Assembly (NCBI RefSeq): GCF_024298845.1
Contig: NZ_CP101156.1
Location: 2,542,001-2,606,000, forward strand
DNA length: 64,000 nt
Source: Natronosalvus amylolyticus
GTDB taxonomy: Archaea > Halobacteriota > Halobacteria > Halobacteriales > Natrialbaceae
Reading direction: 5' to 3'
Under the pieces are notes generated by a model that saw only the letters and a program-made list of their open reading frames with translations, did no database searches and was not told the DNA's origin. Positions 44,886 to 53,900 of the stretch are shown here, one piece after another; the first letter of the stretch is position 1, and every line of letters starts with the position of its first letter. The translations under genes were made by a program, and so were the position numbers.

Positions 44886-45429
44886 CGTCCTCACCCATCT
44901 CCTCACGTTCGAGCGCTCCGTCGTCCTCGAGGACGACGACGTGGACGTCTTTCGGCCCGTGTGCGCCTTTGACGAGCGCGCCCATGTCCGCGGTCGCGCT
45001 CGGGCCGGTTGCGATGATCGCGCTCGCGCCGTTTCGAAGGGTCGGCCCGAGGCGCTCGATTGCGCTCGGCATGTCCGGGACGATATCGGACGCCCGGAGC
45101 ACGGGTACGTGGAGATCACAAAAGAGGCTCACCTGCTCTGCGCCTTCGGGCGTCGAAGGCAGGACGACGCTGCCGTAGTCGGCAATGGCGAACGAGGCGG
45201 CAGTAACTCCCGTTGTCGCCGTTTCGAGGGTTGCTGGTGTCGGTTCCTGGTCCACCCAGTCGGGGAGCGACACGCCTTCGAACGGGAGCGGTGTTCCCAC
45301 AACTGGCTGGTCGACGATGGACTCGAGGGTACTGTCGAACGTGGCCGGGTCGGTCGCCGTCACGGGAACTTCGAGGTTCTCGAGTGCGGCCTCGAACCGA
45401 CCTCTATCCGTGGCTGTCTCGACGCTCAT
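44878..45429 (-). CDS. lutC: LutC-like LUD-domain protein
   Basis: 183 residues. The LUD-domain C-terminal part is clear: TGVTAASFAIADYGSVVL, and TGPSATADMGALVKGAHGPKDVHVVVLED, which ends LutC proteins. It is first in the two-gene operon and its stop overlaps the start of the LutB-LutA fusion. Together they would oxidise L-lactate to pyruvate. The start ATG 45429 faces the 600-base control region shared with lactate permease 1. Confidence 0.92.
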   Translation of the reverse strand: MSVETATDRGRFEAALENLEVPVTATDPATFDSTLESIVDQPVVGTPLPFEGVSLPDWVDQEPTPATLETATTGVTAASFAIADYGSVVLPSTPEGAEQVSLFCDLHVPVLRASDIVPDMPSAIERLGPTLRNGASAIIATGPSATADMGALVKGAHGPKDVHVVVLEDDGALEREEMGEDDE

Positions 45430-45668
45430 GGTCCGATGCTACGACCGTCTCTATTTACCTGTTCTGTTCGTTCACATGCGAAAACCGAGGTCCGACACGG
45501 TTCGGCAATCGAGAAACAGTGTTTCCACTCGAGGAACTGTTCGGAGAGACGCCGCTGCGCCGCCTGCGGAACCGACTGTACGGCCGATATCGAGTTTTCG
45601 TTCAGAACCGTCTCGTTGAATCCCGTCGTTTGGAACCGCGCACCAGACCCGGACACCAGTTCACACGA

Positions 45669-45686
45669 AGATACTGGCCAGTATCT
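45669..45686. promoter_or_regulatory. perfect 18-base palindrome, candidate lactate-regulon operator
   Basis: The sequence agatactggccagtatct equals its own reverse complement. It is 240 bases upstream of the LutC start and 442 upstream of lactate permease 1, within the only gene-free stretch between them. A dimeric regulator site is the simplest reading. Confidence 0.55.
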
Positions 45687-45999
45687 ACGACTGTACTCCC
45701 TGTAAATACGTCTGCACTGGGAACGATCTCGGTCAGTTTCCTGTGCCTTGCTGTCGGTGGTGCGGCTTGGGCGCCAGCGATCTTCGTCGAGCAGGAACCA
45801 AAACCCCGTGCAGTAGTCCAGAATACACGAGTGCACTGGACCCATCACCAGTCAGACAGCATGCTATACTCCGGTGTGAGTGGCCGTATCGTGGGGTAAT
45901 CCGTTGATTTAGGTTTATCTCGAGAATTCCTGCCTGTGATAATCCTTCGTGGAAGTCGAACGTGTCGTTCGAGCGGATAGAAAATACAAACGGTCGACA

Positions 46000-46010
46000 A
46001 TTATATATAC
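46000..46010 (+). promoter_or_regulatory. TATA box of the lactate permease 1 transcript
   Basis: The run attatatatac is centred about 27 bases before the ATG at 46032, the exact distance for a leaderless transcript beginning at that ATG rather than at the permease ATG 46111. This spacing supports the small upstream ORF. Confidence 0.6.
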
Positions 46011-46031
46011 ACGTTTGATAATTCTCGACCC

Positions 46032-46118
46032 ATGCCACCGTTGATTCCACATGGCATCGGCACCGGTCACTCGTTGGGCACCCTGAGCGGGTCACGACGA
46101 GGTGAAAGACATGGTTAG
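46032..46118 (+). CDS. 28-residue leader ORF overlapping the start of lactate permease 1
   Basis: ATG 46032 opens a 28-codon frame (MPPLIPHGIGTGHSLG then a basic tail) whose TAG at 46116-46118 lies inside the permease gene, just after its ATG at 46111. The TATA box 27 bases upstream would make this ATG the first base of the message. Ribosomes finishing here would be placed on the GAGGTG site and ATG of the permease. No similarity known; could be a leader peptide or chance. Confidence 0.4.
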   Translation: MPPLIPHGIGTGHSLGTLSGSRRGERHG

Positions 46119-47880
46119 TACACTCGAGTTGTTGCTCGCAGCGACGCCACTGCTTCTCGCTGGCGTTCTGCTGGTCGGCTTCCTCTGGCCTGCGACGCGG
46201 GCAATGCCGCTTGCGTGGATTGTAGCGGTCCTGGTCGGCTTTTTCGTCTGGGGGATGCCCGTCGAATGGATCGCGGCGGCGTCCATAGTCGGCGTCATGA
46301 CGGCGATACAGATCCTCTGGATCGTCTTCGGTGCGCTGTTGTTACTGTATACGTTGATGCAGGCGGGTGCCTTCGACCGGATTAACGAAGGATTCGCGAA
46401 GATCAGCGACGACCGCCGCGTGCAGGTGATTCTGGTCGGCTTCTTCCTCGCAACGTTCATCGAGGGAGCGGCCGGCTTCGGGACACCCGCCGCGGTCGTC
46501 GCCCCGCTGTTGTTGGCGCTTGGATTCCCGGCACTGGCCGCGGTGATTGCCGCGTTGATCGGCCACATTATCGCCGTTACCTACGGCGCGGTCGGGACGC
46601 CGATCATTATCGGAATCGAGAACCCGCTTGCGGATACGGCGGCCACGAATCAGGCGATTACCGACGCCGGATTCACCGTGCAGGATTACTCGGTCGAGGT
46701 CGCAGTCTGGGCGGCGACCTACCACGCCCTCATCGGCTTTGTCATGCCGCTGTTCGCGGTGGGGATGGTCGTCTACTTCTTTGGCGACCCGGATGAGCGC
46801 AGTCTCCAGCCGGCGTGGGACGTTGCGCCCCTGGCGCTGTTCTCCGGAATCGCGTTCGTGATTCCCTACTGGCTATCTGCACAGATCAGCGCGGAGTTCC
46901 CTGCCCTCATGGGCGCGATGGTCGGCGGGGCTATCGTCGTCGGAGCCCTGAAAGCTGGCTACTTCGTTCCGGACGAGGAGTGGGACTTCCCGGACCAGGA
47001 GGAGTGGCCGGATCACTGGGTTGGTACGATCGAACCCGGACAGACGAACAACGCGAGCGTAGAGTCGGGAACGGGCGACGGGCCAGCAGTTGCTGACGGG
47101 GGTCCTGCCCAGGAACTGTCCTTGCTCCGTGCCTGGACGCCGTACATCCTGCTGGTCGTCTTGCTGGTCGTCACGCGCGTGCTCGATCCGCTGCCGGAAC
47201 TCCTGCAGGAGGAACTAATTGGAATTGGCCAGTTTTCGCTCCTGTTCGACACCTCTTGGCCGAACATCTTCGGCACCACCCTCAGTGGCGGCATTAGCTG
47301 GGTCTACGTTCCCGGCTTCTGGCTCGTCATCTGTGCGCTGATCGCGATTCCGCTCTACAATATGGACGGAACGCAAGTTCGTGCAGCCTGGAACGAAACG
47401 GTCGAGAAACTCGTCGCGCCGCTGATCGCGCTCGTGTTCGTCATTGCGATGGTGCAGGTGATGCTCCAGTCCGGTGCCCACGCCGAGGGGACCGAGAGCA
47501 TGATCTTCGTCCTCGCACAGGCGACCGCCGACGCCGCCGGCCCAGCGTATCCGTTCATCGCCGCACTCATCGGTGCACTCGGAGCAGCAATGGCCGGTTC
47601 GAACACCGTCTCGAACATCACGTTCGGCGGATTCCAGTTCGAAGCCGCGAGCCAGCTCGGCTTGCCCACGCAAATTATCGTGGGTGCGCAGGCCGTTGGC
47701 GGGGCTATCGGTAACCTCGTCGCGATCCACAACGTCGTCGCCGCACTCGCCACGGTCGGTCTCGTCGGCCAGGAAGGTCGCGTGATGCGGTTGAACCTGA
47801 TCCCGCTGCTGTACTACGCAGTCGGCGTCGGAATCGTCGTGACACTGTTCAGCTACGTCCTCTTCCCGGGCCTGTTCTGA
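46111..47880 (+). CDS. lctP: LctP-family lactate permease, copy 1
   Basis: 589 residues from ATG 46111, which has the ribosome site GAGGTG six bases upstream; GTG 46102 is less likely. About 12-14 membrane helices. LctP signatures include FIEGAAGFGTPAAVVAPLL, LIGHIIAVTYGAVGTP, MVQVMLQSGAHAEG, ALIGALGAAMAGSNTVSNI and GGAIGNLVAIHNVVAALATVG. Family members take up L- and D-lactate or glycolate with protons. It lies across the control region from the L-lactate oxidation genes and is probably their uptake system. Confidence 0.95.
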   Translation: MVSTLELLLAATPLLLAGVLLVGFLWPATRAMPLAWIVAVLVGFFVWGMPVEWIAAASIVGVMTAIQILWIVFGALLLLYTLMQAGAFDRINEGFAKISDDRRVQVILVGFFLATFIEGAAGFGTPAAVVAPLLLALGFPALAAVIAALIGHIIAVTYGAVGTPIIIGIENPLADTAATNQAITDAGFTVQDYSVEVAVWAATYHALIGFVMPLFAVGMVVYFFGDPDERSLQPAWDVAPLALFSGIAFVIPYWLSAQISAEFPALMGAMVGGAIVVGALKAGYFVPDEEWDFPDQEEWPDHWVGTIEPGQTNNASVESGTGDGPAVADGGPAQELSLLRAWTPYILLVVLLVVTRVLDPLPELLQEELIGIGQFSLLFDTSWPNIFGTTLSGGISWVYVPGFWLVICALIAIPLYNMDGTQVRAAWNETVEKLVAPLIALVFVIAMVQVMLQSGAHAEGTESMIFVLAQATADAAGPAYPFIAALIGALGAAMAGSNTVSNITFGGFQFEAASQLGLPTQIIVGAQAVGGAIGNLVAIHNVVAALATVGLVGQEGRVMRLNLIPLLYYAVGVGIVVTLFSYVLFPGLF

Positions 47881-47928
47881 GGTCCGAAGGGCGCGTTTCG
47901 ATCCAATGACGACTGACAATCTGGGCAT

Positions 47929-48060
47929 TTACATACCGATCGAAGACCACATCGCCTGTGACCGCAGTGACGAGGGCGTGCCAGCCGTCGCTACAGCGCC
48001 CTCGTTGCTGACGCCAATCCGGTCACAGATGGCTTCGAGGTGCTCGAGGCACTCGTCCAT
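47929..48060 (-). pseudogene. 43-residue ORF, possible remnant of a larger gene
   Basis: In the 414-base gap between lactate permease 1 and the winged-helix gene, the frame from ATG 48060 reads MDECLEHLEAICDRIGVSNEG, with codon use and acidity like true haloarchaeal genes, and stays open with similar composition upstream to about 48130 before a stop. It looks like the C-terminal end of a protein whose 5' part is lost. No family recognised; the remaining gap sequence (48130-48294) shows nothing clear. Confidence 0.3.
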
Positions 48061-48294
48061 GGTCGTCGGCTCGAACGCCACGATCGGCCGTGTACGTACT
48101 CGTCCGGAACGGATCGGACGTGAACGTGTCTACGTCGAACGTATCGAACTTTCGCTCGAGCCCGTTACCGACGCTCTCGAGGGAGTGGGCGACACGAACA
48201 CATCAGGAGATTGTGGCTCGGCCGCGGCCGAGGGGGAACCGTCCGTGGGGGGCTGTCCGAACCTGTGAGTGTGGGCCCTGCAACCCCGCTGGCG

Positions 48295-48903
48295 TCACCC
48301 GAGCGTCGGCGTGAACCGATCGCTGCCGAGGAAGTTCCAGATGTGCCCGCGTTCTTCGGGCGGGTCGACGCCGGGCAACTCCTTCAGCGCTGGCTGTATC
48401 GCGTTCCACCAGCCTTCGTCGGTCTCGAACGCCGCCGGGTTGTCCGGATACACGTTCTCGAGGAAGTCCGATTTCTTTGCGCTTGGGTGTTCGATGAGGT
48501 ACTGATAGGACGCGAGCAAGGCCTCCCGTCGGGCCTCGAGTGCCGATCCCGAACCGGGGAGGTCGACGTCCCGAATCGCCTGCTGTACGGCCGGTGGTGT
48601 CCGTTCGGTCGGCTCTCTCGTCTCTCGTCCCGTCGCCGTTCGCTCCTCCGGTTCCGTTTCGATCGGTACCCACCAGACGCGACCCCGTGCGCCGATTTTG
48701 CGCGTCTCGAGAACGCCCTCGTCGACGAGGTCGGTGAGCTTGTTGTGTGCGGTCCGGCGCGAACACTCCAGGTGGTCCATGACGTCGTCCGCGGTGAGTG
48801 GGCGGCCGAGATCATCCCGCTCGTCGAACGCCTCGAGGGCGGCCTCCGGCGGGATGCGATCCGTGTACTGGCCGTGGCTGTTTCGCTCACGATCGTTCGC
48901 CAT
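48295..48903 (-). CDS. winged-helix transcriptional regulator between the two lactate permeases
   Basis: 202 residues. The N-terminal winged helix includes ALEAFDERDDLGRPLTADDVMDHL, CSRRTAHNKLTDLVDEGVL and RKIGARGRVWWVP. The middle is Arg/Glu-rich and probably flexible; the C-terminal part (about 120-202) holds ASYQYLIEHPSAKKSDFLENVYP and an aromatic WWNAIQP region, seen in many haloarchaeal regulators. A leaderless promoter (actatac on the minus strand about 25 bases before ATG) overlaps an inverted repeat. Its place makes control of the lactate genes plausible; this is inference. Confidence 0.85.
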   Translation of the reverse strand: MANDRERNSHGQYTDRIPPEAALEAFDERDDLGRPLTADDVMDHLECSRRTAHNKLTDLVDEGVLETRKIGARGRVWWVPIETEPEERTATGRETREPTERTPPAVQQAIRDVDLPGSGSALEARREALLASYQYLIEHPSAKKSDFLENVYPDNPAAFETDEGWWNAIQPALKELPGVDPPEERGHIWNFLGSDRFTPTLG

Positions 48904-48932
48904 AGTCTATGGCAGTGCAAAGCACCGTATAG

Positions 48933-48956
48933 TCCTTTACACTCGTCTGTGAAGGA
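48933..48956. promoter_or_regulatory. inverted repeat upstream of the winged-helix regulator gene
   Basis: Nine-base arms tcctttaca (48933-48941) and tgtgaagga (48948-48956) match at eight positions with a six-base spacer, adjacent to the TATA-like tatagt (48928-48933) of the minus-strand gene that starts at 48903. A second small palindrome, ccatag-t-ctatgg, covers the start codon (48900-48912). Autoregulation is a likely use. Confidence 0.45.
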
Positions 48957-49076
48957 TCGGTGTGTCAGGTCGAGAACGGAAGAAAGTATCACCTCGTTGG
49001 TAGCCTCCTGCGATGGCTCCCGGGCGGTACACAAGGTTATTAAAGGGGACACTAACTATACACCGTCAATCTACCC

Positions 49077-49142
49077 ATGGTGTATCGTGACAGGGTTGTG
49101 GCGGGGGAACGCTCGAGGACGGGAGAGTGGCGGGGTCAATGA
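49077..49142 (+). CDS. 21-residue leader ORF overlapping the start of lactate permease 2
   Basis: ATG 49077 opens MVYRDRVVAGERSRTGEWRGQ and stops at TGA 49140-49142, overlapping the permease ATG 49139 in an ATGA pattern. AT-rich promoter-like DNA (ggttattaaag, aactatac) lies just upstream. It parallels the leader ORF of permease 1 in place, size and overlap but not in sequence. Coding nature is not proved. Confidence 0.4.
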   Translation: MVYRDRVVAGERSRTGEWRGQ

Positions 49143-50923
49143 TGGGTGATGTGGCGACCGTGGCCTTCGCTGCGATACCGTTGCTCGTCGTGAGCGTCTT
49201 ACTCGTGGGCTTTCTCTGGCCGGCAACGCGAGCGATGCCAATCGCGTGGCTTTCGGCACTCCTCGTCGCGTTCGTTGTCTGGGGGATGCCAGTTAGATGG
49301 TTGGCCGCGGCGACCATCGAAGGTATCGTTATCGCGATTCAGATTCTCTTTATCGTCTTCGGGGCGCTCGTCTTGCTGTATACGATGTTGCGTGCGGGCG
49401 CATTCGACGTTCTCAATAGCGGTTTTGCGATGATTAGCGAGGACCGCCGCGTACAGGTCGTGTTGATTGCGTTCTTCCTCTCGACATTTATCGAAGGCGC
49501 GGCCGGTTTCGGCGCGCCCGCCGCGGTCGTCGCGCCGCTGTTGCTCGGCCTCGGCTTTCCGGCGCTGGCCGCCGTGGTCGCTGCGTTGATCGGACACATC
49601 ATCGCCGTCACCTACGGTGCGGTCGGGACGCCGATCATCGTCGGCATCAGAGAACCCATGGCAAGCGTCTTCGAGATCAATCAGGCGATCGAAGCGGAAG
49701 GCCTGACTGCCACCGAGTTCGCGGTCAACGTCGCCGCGTGGGCCGCGACCTATCACCTGCTCGTCGGCTTCGTCATGCCGTTGTTCGCGGTGGGGATGGT
49801 CGTCTACTTCTTCGGTGATCCGGCCGATCGATCGATACAACCGGCCCTCGCAGTGGTGCCGCTTTGTCTGTTCGCTGGGCTCAGTTTCGTGGTGCCGTAC
49901 TGGCTGTCGGCCTGGTTTATCAGCGCGGAGTTTCCGTCGCTGGTGGGGTCGATGGTCGGCGCAGGAATTACCGTGGCTGCACTGCGGGCTGGCTACTTCC
50001 TGCCCGATGACGAGTGGACGTTCCCCGACCAGGACGAGTGGCCCGACCACTGGCTGGGATCGATTCAGCCGAGCGACGTCAACACGGTCCTGACCCGGAA
50101 CCACGACATCTCCCTGGCCCGTGCCTGGTCGCCGTACGTCTTGCTGGTCGTGCTGTTGTTGTTGACTCGCGTCTACGACCCGTTTTCGGCGCTGCTTCGC
50201 GGCGAACAGGTGTCGCTGCTCGGACGGCAGGTTTCGCTCGTTCTAGGGACGGTCGCAACCGGGGCCGGCGAGTTCACCGTCGGTCTGTTCCTCTTCGAGT
50301 GGACGAACATCCTCGGAACGAGTCTCGAGACTGGCGTCAATTTCACCTACGTTCCCGGCACCTGGCTGCTGGTGAGTGCGATAGCAGCCGTCGGCGTGTT
50401 CGGGATGAACCGTCGACAGGTCGGCGAAGCCTGGGTGGGCGCCGGTTCGAAGCTGCTCGCCCCGCTGATCGCGCTCGTGTTCGTCCTCGCGATGGCGCAG
50501 GTGATGTTGCAGTCGGGCTCACACGCCGACGGTCTGGACAGCATGATCGTCGTCCTCGGAACTGCCACGGCGAACGCGTTCGGCCCGGCCTATCCGATGG
50601 TTGCGGCGCTCATCGGTGCCCTGGGGGCCGCACTGGTCGGTTCGAACACCGTCTCGAACATCACCTTCGGTCCGTTCCAGTTCGTCGCGGCCGAACGACT
50701 CGGCCTGTCACGCGAACTCATCGTCGGTGCCCAGACTGTCGGCGGAGCAATCGGCAACCTCGTCGCGATCCACAACGTCGTCGCCGCGCTCGCCACCGTC
50801 GGCCTCATCGGCGAAGAGGGTCGCGTTATTCGGCTCAATCTCATTCCGCTCGTCTACTACACGGTGTTCGTCGGGGTGTGGACAGTCCTCTTTACGTACG
50901 TGTTCTTCCCCGACGTGTTTTGA
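49139..50923 (+). CDS. lctP: LctP-family lactate permease, copy 2
   Basis: 594 residues from ATG 49139 (ATG 49142 and GTG 49127 are alternatives). It aligns along its length with copy 1 and keeps FIEGAAGFGAPAAVVAPLL, LIGHIIAVTYGAVGTP, MAQVMLQSGSHADG, ALVGSNTVSNI and GGAIGNLVAIHNVVAALATVG. It differs mainly in the central loop and lacks the Gly/Ala insert of copy 1 near residues 310-335. The D-lactate dehydrogenase gene follows after 52 bases, so this copy probably serves D-lactate (or glycolate) use. Confidence 0.95.
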   Translation: MMGDVATVAFAAIPLLVVSVLLVGFLWPATRAMPIAWLSALLVAFVVWGMPVRWLAAATIEGIVIAIQILFIVFGALVLLYTMLRAGAFDVLNSGFAMISEDRRVQVVLIAFFLSTFIEGAAGFGAPAAVVAPLLLGLGFPALAAVVAALIGHIIAVTYGAVGTPIIVGIREPMASVFEINQAIEAEGLTATEFAVNVAAWAATYHLLVGFVMPLFAVGMVVYFFGDPADRSIQPALAVVPLCLFAGLSFVVPYWLSAWFISAEFPSLVGSMVGAGITVAALRAGYFLPDDEWTFPDQDEWPDHWLGSIQPSDVNTVLTRNHDISLARAWSPYVLLVVLLLLTRVYDPFSALLRGEQVSLLGRQVSLVLGTVATGAGEFTVGLFLFEWTNILGTSLETGVNFTYVPGTWLLVSAIAAVGVFGMNRRQVGEAWVGAGSKLLAPLIALVFVLAMAQVMLQSGSHADGLDSMIVVLGTATANAFGPAYPMVAALIGALGAALVGSNTVSNITFGPFQFVAAERLGLSRELIVGAQTVGGAIGNLVAIHNVVAALATVGLIGEEGRVIRLNLIPLVYYTVFVGVWTVLFTYVFFPDVF

Positions 50924-50975
50924 GTATCGAGAGAGTACAGACAGACAACCAAACTGCGGCGAATTCCGAAATCCA

Positions 50976-53900
50976 ATGGCAACCGATCCAACCGACTCAC
51001 GGTCACGAACGACACTCACACCGGACCCTGCAACCGACTCGCAGGCGAACTACGACTATCGGAGCGACGACGTCGAGCAACCGAGCCTCGTCACTGCACT
51101 CGAGGCACGGATAGCGGGCGAAGTCCGCGGTGACGGTTACTCGAGACAGCTGTACGCGACCGATGCGAGCATCTACGAGATGACGCCGATCGCGGTCGTC
51201 TTCCCGAAATCGACCGACGACGTCGCTGCGGTCGTCACCTACTGTGCCGACCACGAGATTCCCGTCTTACCTCGCGGCGGCGGCACGAGCCTCGCCGGCC
51301 AGACGGTCAACGAGGCTGTCGTCCTGGATTTCACGAAGCACATGGACGGCGTCCTCGAGGTCGACCCCGAGGGTCGACGGGCCAGCGTCCAGTCGGGAAT
51401 CTACCTCGGTTCGCTCAACGAGGCGCTCGCGCCACACGACCTGAAGTTCGCGCCCGACCCCGCCTGGGGTGATAAGAGTGCACTCGGCGGTGCAATCGGC
51501 AACAACTCGACGGGTGCACACTCCCTGCAGTACGGCAAGACCGACGCGTACGTCGAATCCGTCGAAGTCGTCCTCGCCGACGGTACCGTCACTACCTTCG
51601 GCGAAGTCACCCTCGAGGATCTCCCGGAACTCGCCGATGGCGACGACCTCGAGGCGGCGATCTACGCCGAGGTAGCTCGCATTCTCGAGGAACAGGGTGA
51701 CCTGATCGAAGCACAGTACCCCGACCTGAAGCGCAACGTTTCCGGCTACAATCTCGATTGGCTCGTTGACGATGCCCGGGGCGTCGAGCGCGGCATCGGC
51801 GAACCCAACGCGGAGGGCGGAACGATCAACCTCGCGAAACTGCTCTGTGGGAGCGAAGGAACCCTCGCCATCGTCACCGAAGCGACGGTCGGACTCGAAC
51901 CGGTGCCGGCCGAGAAGAGTATGGTCTTGCTCGCTTACGAGTCCGTACTCGAGGCAATGGACGACGTTCAGGCGATCGTCGAGCACGATCCGGCCGCCGT
52001 CGAGGTGATCGACGACGTGATGATCGATCTCGCACGGGATACAGCGGAGTTCGCCCCGACGACCGAACTGCTGCCCGACGGAACGGCCGCCGTGTTGATC
52101 GTCGAGTTCTACGCTGATGACGTGGCCGAAGGGAAACAAAAGGTGGCGAACCTGGTGGCAGACCGCTGTCCGACCGTCGATACCGAGCAGGCCCCTGCCG
52201 CCGAGGAGAAACGGACCGTGACCGGCGCGGACGTCTTCGCGTTCGACGCGGTCGAGGCCTACGACGACGCCGAACGGGCGAAGATCTGGAAACTCCGCAA
52301 GTCGGGGCTCCCGATCTTGCTCTCGCGAACGACCGACGAGAAACACGTTGCTTTCATCGAGGATACCGGTATCCCGCCCGAGAACCTGCGGGCGTTCGTC
52401 GCCGACTTCCAGGAAATCCTCGAGGACCACGATACCTACGCCAGTTTCTACGCTCACGCCGGGCCCGGTGTCCTCCACATCCGACCGCTGGTGAACACGA
52501 AAACCGAGGCGGGCCTCGATGCTATGGAGTCTATCGCGGACGCCGTCACCGACCTCGTCGTCGAGTACGACGGCTCCGTCTCGGGCGAACACGGCGACGG
52601 TCGGGCGAGAACCCAGTGGAACCGTAAACTCTACGGCGAGACGCTCTGGGAGACCTTCCAGGAACTCAAGACCGCTTTCGACCCGGATTGGCTCTTGAAT
52701 CCCGGCCAGGTCGTCTTCCGGGACGACGACCCGACCGACATGACCGAGAACCACCGCTTCGGTCCTGACTACGCGTTCGACGCCGGCTTCGACCCCGTCC
52801 TCGAGTGGGACGAGGACAACGGCTTCCAGGGTATGGCCGAACTCTGTCACGGTTGTGGCGGTTGCCGGGGCGAACAGTCGACGACCGGCGGCGTGATGTG
52901 TCCGACCTTCCGTGCCAGCCACGAGGAGATCCTTTCGACGCGCGGGCGGGCGAACGCGCTCCGGGGGGCCATGAGCGGCGAGCTAGACCCGGAGAGCCAG
53001 TTCGACGACGAGTTCGTCGAGGAGGTGCTCGACCTCTGTATCGGCTGTAAGGGGTGTAAACACGACTGCCCGAGCGGGGTCGACATGGCGAAGCTGAAAG
53101 CCGAGGTCGTCCACGAGTACCACGAACGAAACGGCATTTCGCTTCGGGACCGGGTGTTCGCGAACTTCGATCGGCTGGCGGCCCTCGGCAGCGCGACCGC
53201 GCCGGTTTCGAACTGGTTGTCGGCGCTACCGGGTGCTGACCTGCTCGCGGAGAAGGCTCTCGGGATTTCCGCCGAACGCGACCTCCCGGAATTCCAGGGC
53301 CGAACGTTCGCCAAGCGCACTGCCGACCACGAGCCGGCCGTTCCGGAAAGCGAGGCCGTCCGCCGAGCGTTGTTGATTCCCGACGTTTACACCAACCACG
53401 AGTATCCCGAGGCCGGCGAGGCGGCGCTGGCCGTCCTCGAGGCCGCAGGCGTCCACGTGCAGGTTGCCACTCCTCGCGACGTCGGTCGGCCCGCCTTCTC
53501 GAAGGGGATGCTCGACGTGGCGGGTGACAAGGCTCGAGGGACCGTCGACGGCCTCGAACCGTACGTCGAGAACGGCTGGGACGTGATCTTGCTCGAGCCC
53601 TCCGACGCGGTCATGGTACAGTCGGATTACCGCGACTTGCTCGTCGGGGACGACGTCGACGCCGTCGCCGACAGCACCTACGGAATCTGTGAGTATCTGG
53701 ACCGATTCGACCTCGATGCCGAGATCGACTTCGACGCACCCGAGGAGCATCTCGTCTATCACGGCCACTGCCACCAGAAGGCCCACGCGAAAGACCACCA
53801 CGCAGTTGGCGTCCTCCGCCGGGCGGGCTATCGGGTCGACCCGCTCGACTCGAGTTGCTGTGGGATGGCCGGCAGTTTCGGCTACGAGGCCGAACACTAC

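Larger units (their letters stand above)
45430..46031. promoter_or_regulatory. control region between the divergent Lut operon and lactate permease 1
   Basis: About 600 bases without a credible gene; short ORFs on both strands have poor, cysteine- and arginine-rich composition. A perfect 18-base palindrome lies at 45669-45686. The half near the permease is AT-rich, ending in a TATA box at 46001. No second palindrome was found. Confidence 0.6.

Noticed and set aside
42660-45119. Longer version of the LutB-LutA protein starting inside LutC
   Set aside because: The extra part is LutC read out of frame; ATG 44885 gives the normal LUD-domain start.
45426-45899. Overlapping ORFs on both strands between the Lut operon and lactate permease 1
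   Set aside because: Rich in Arg, Cys and Ser, not acidic, no domain; the region is better explained as regulatory DNA.
51267-52922. Long open frame antisense to the D-lactate dehydrogenase
   Set aside because: Same reason; the sense strand has the FAD and Fe-S signatures.
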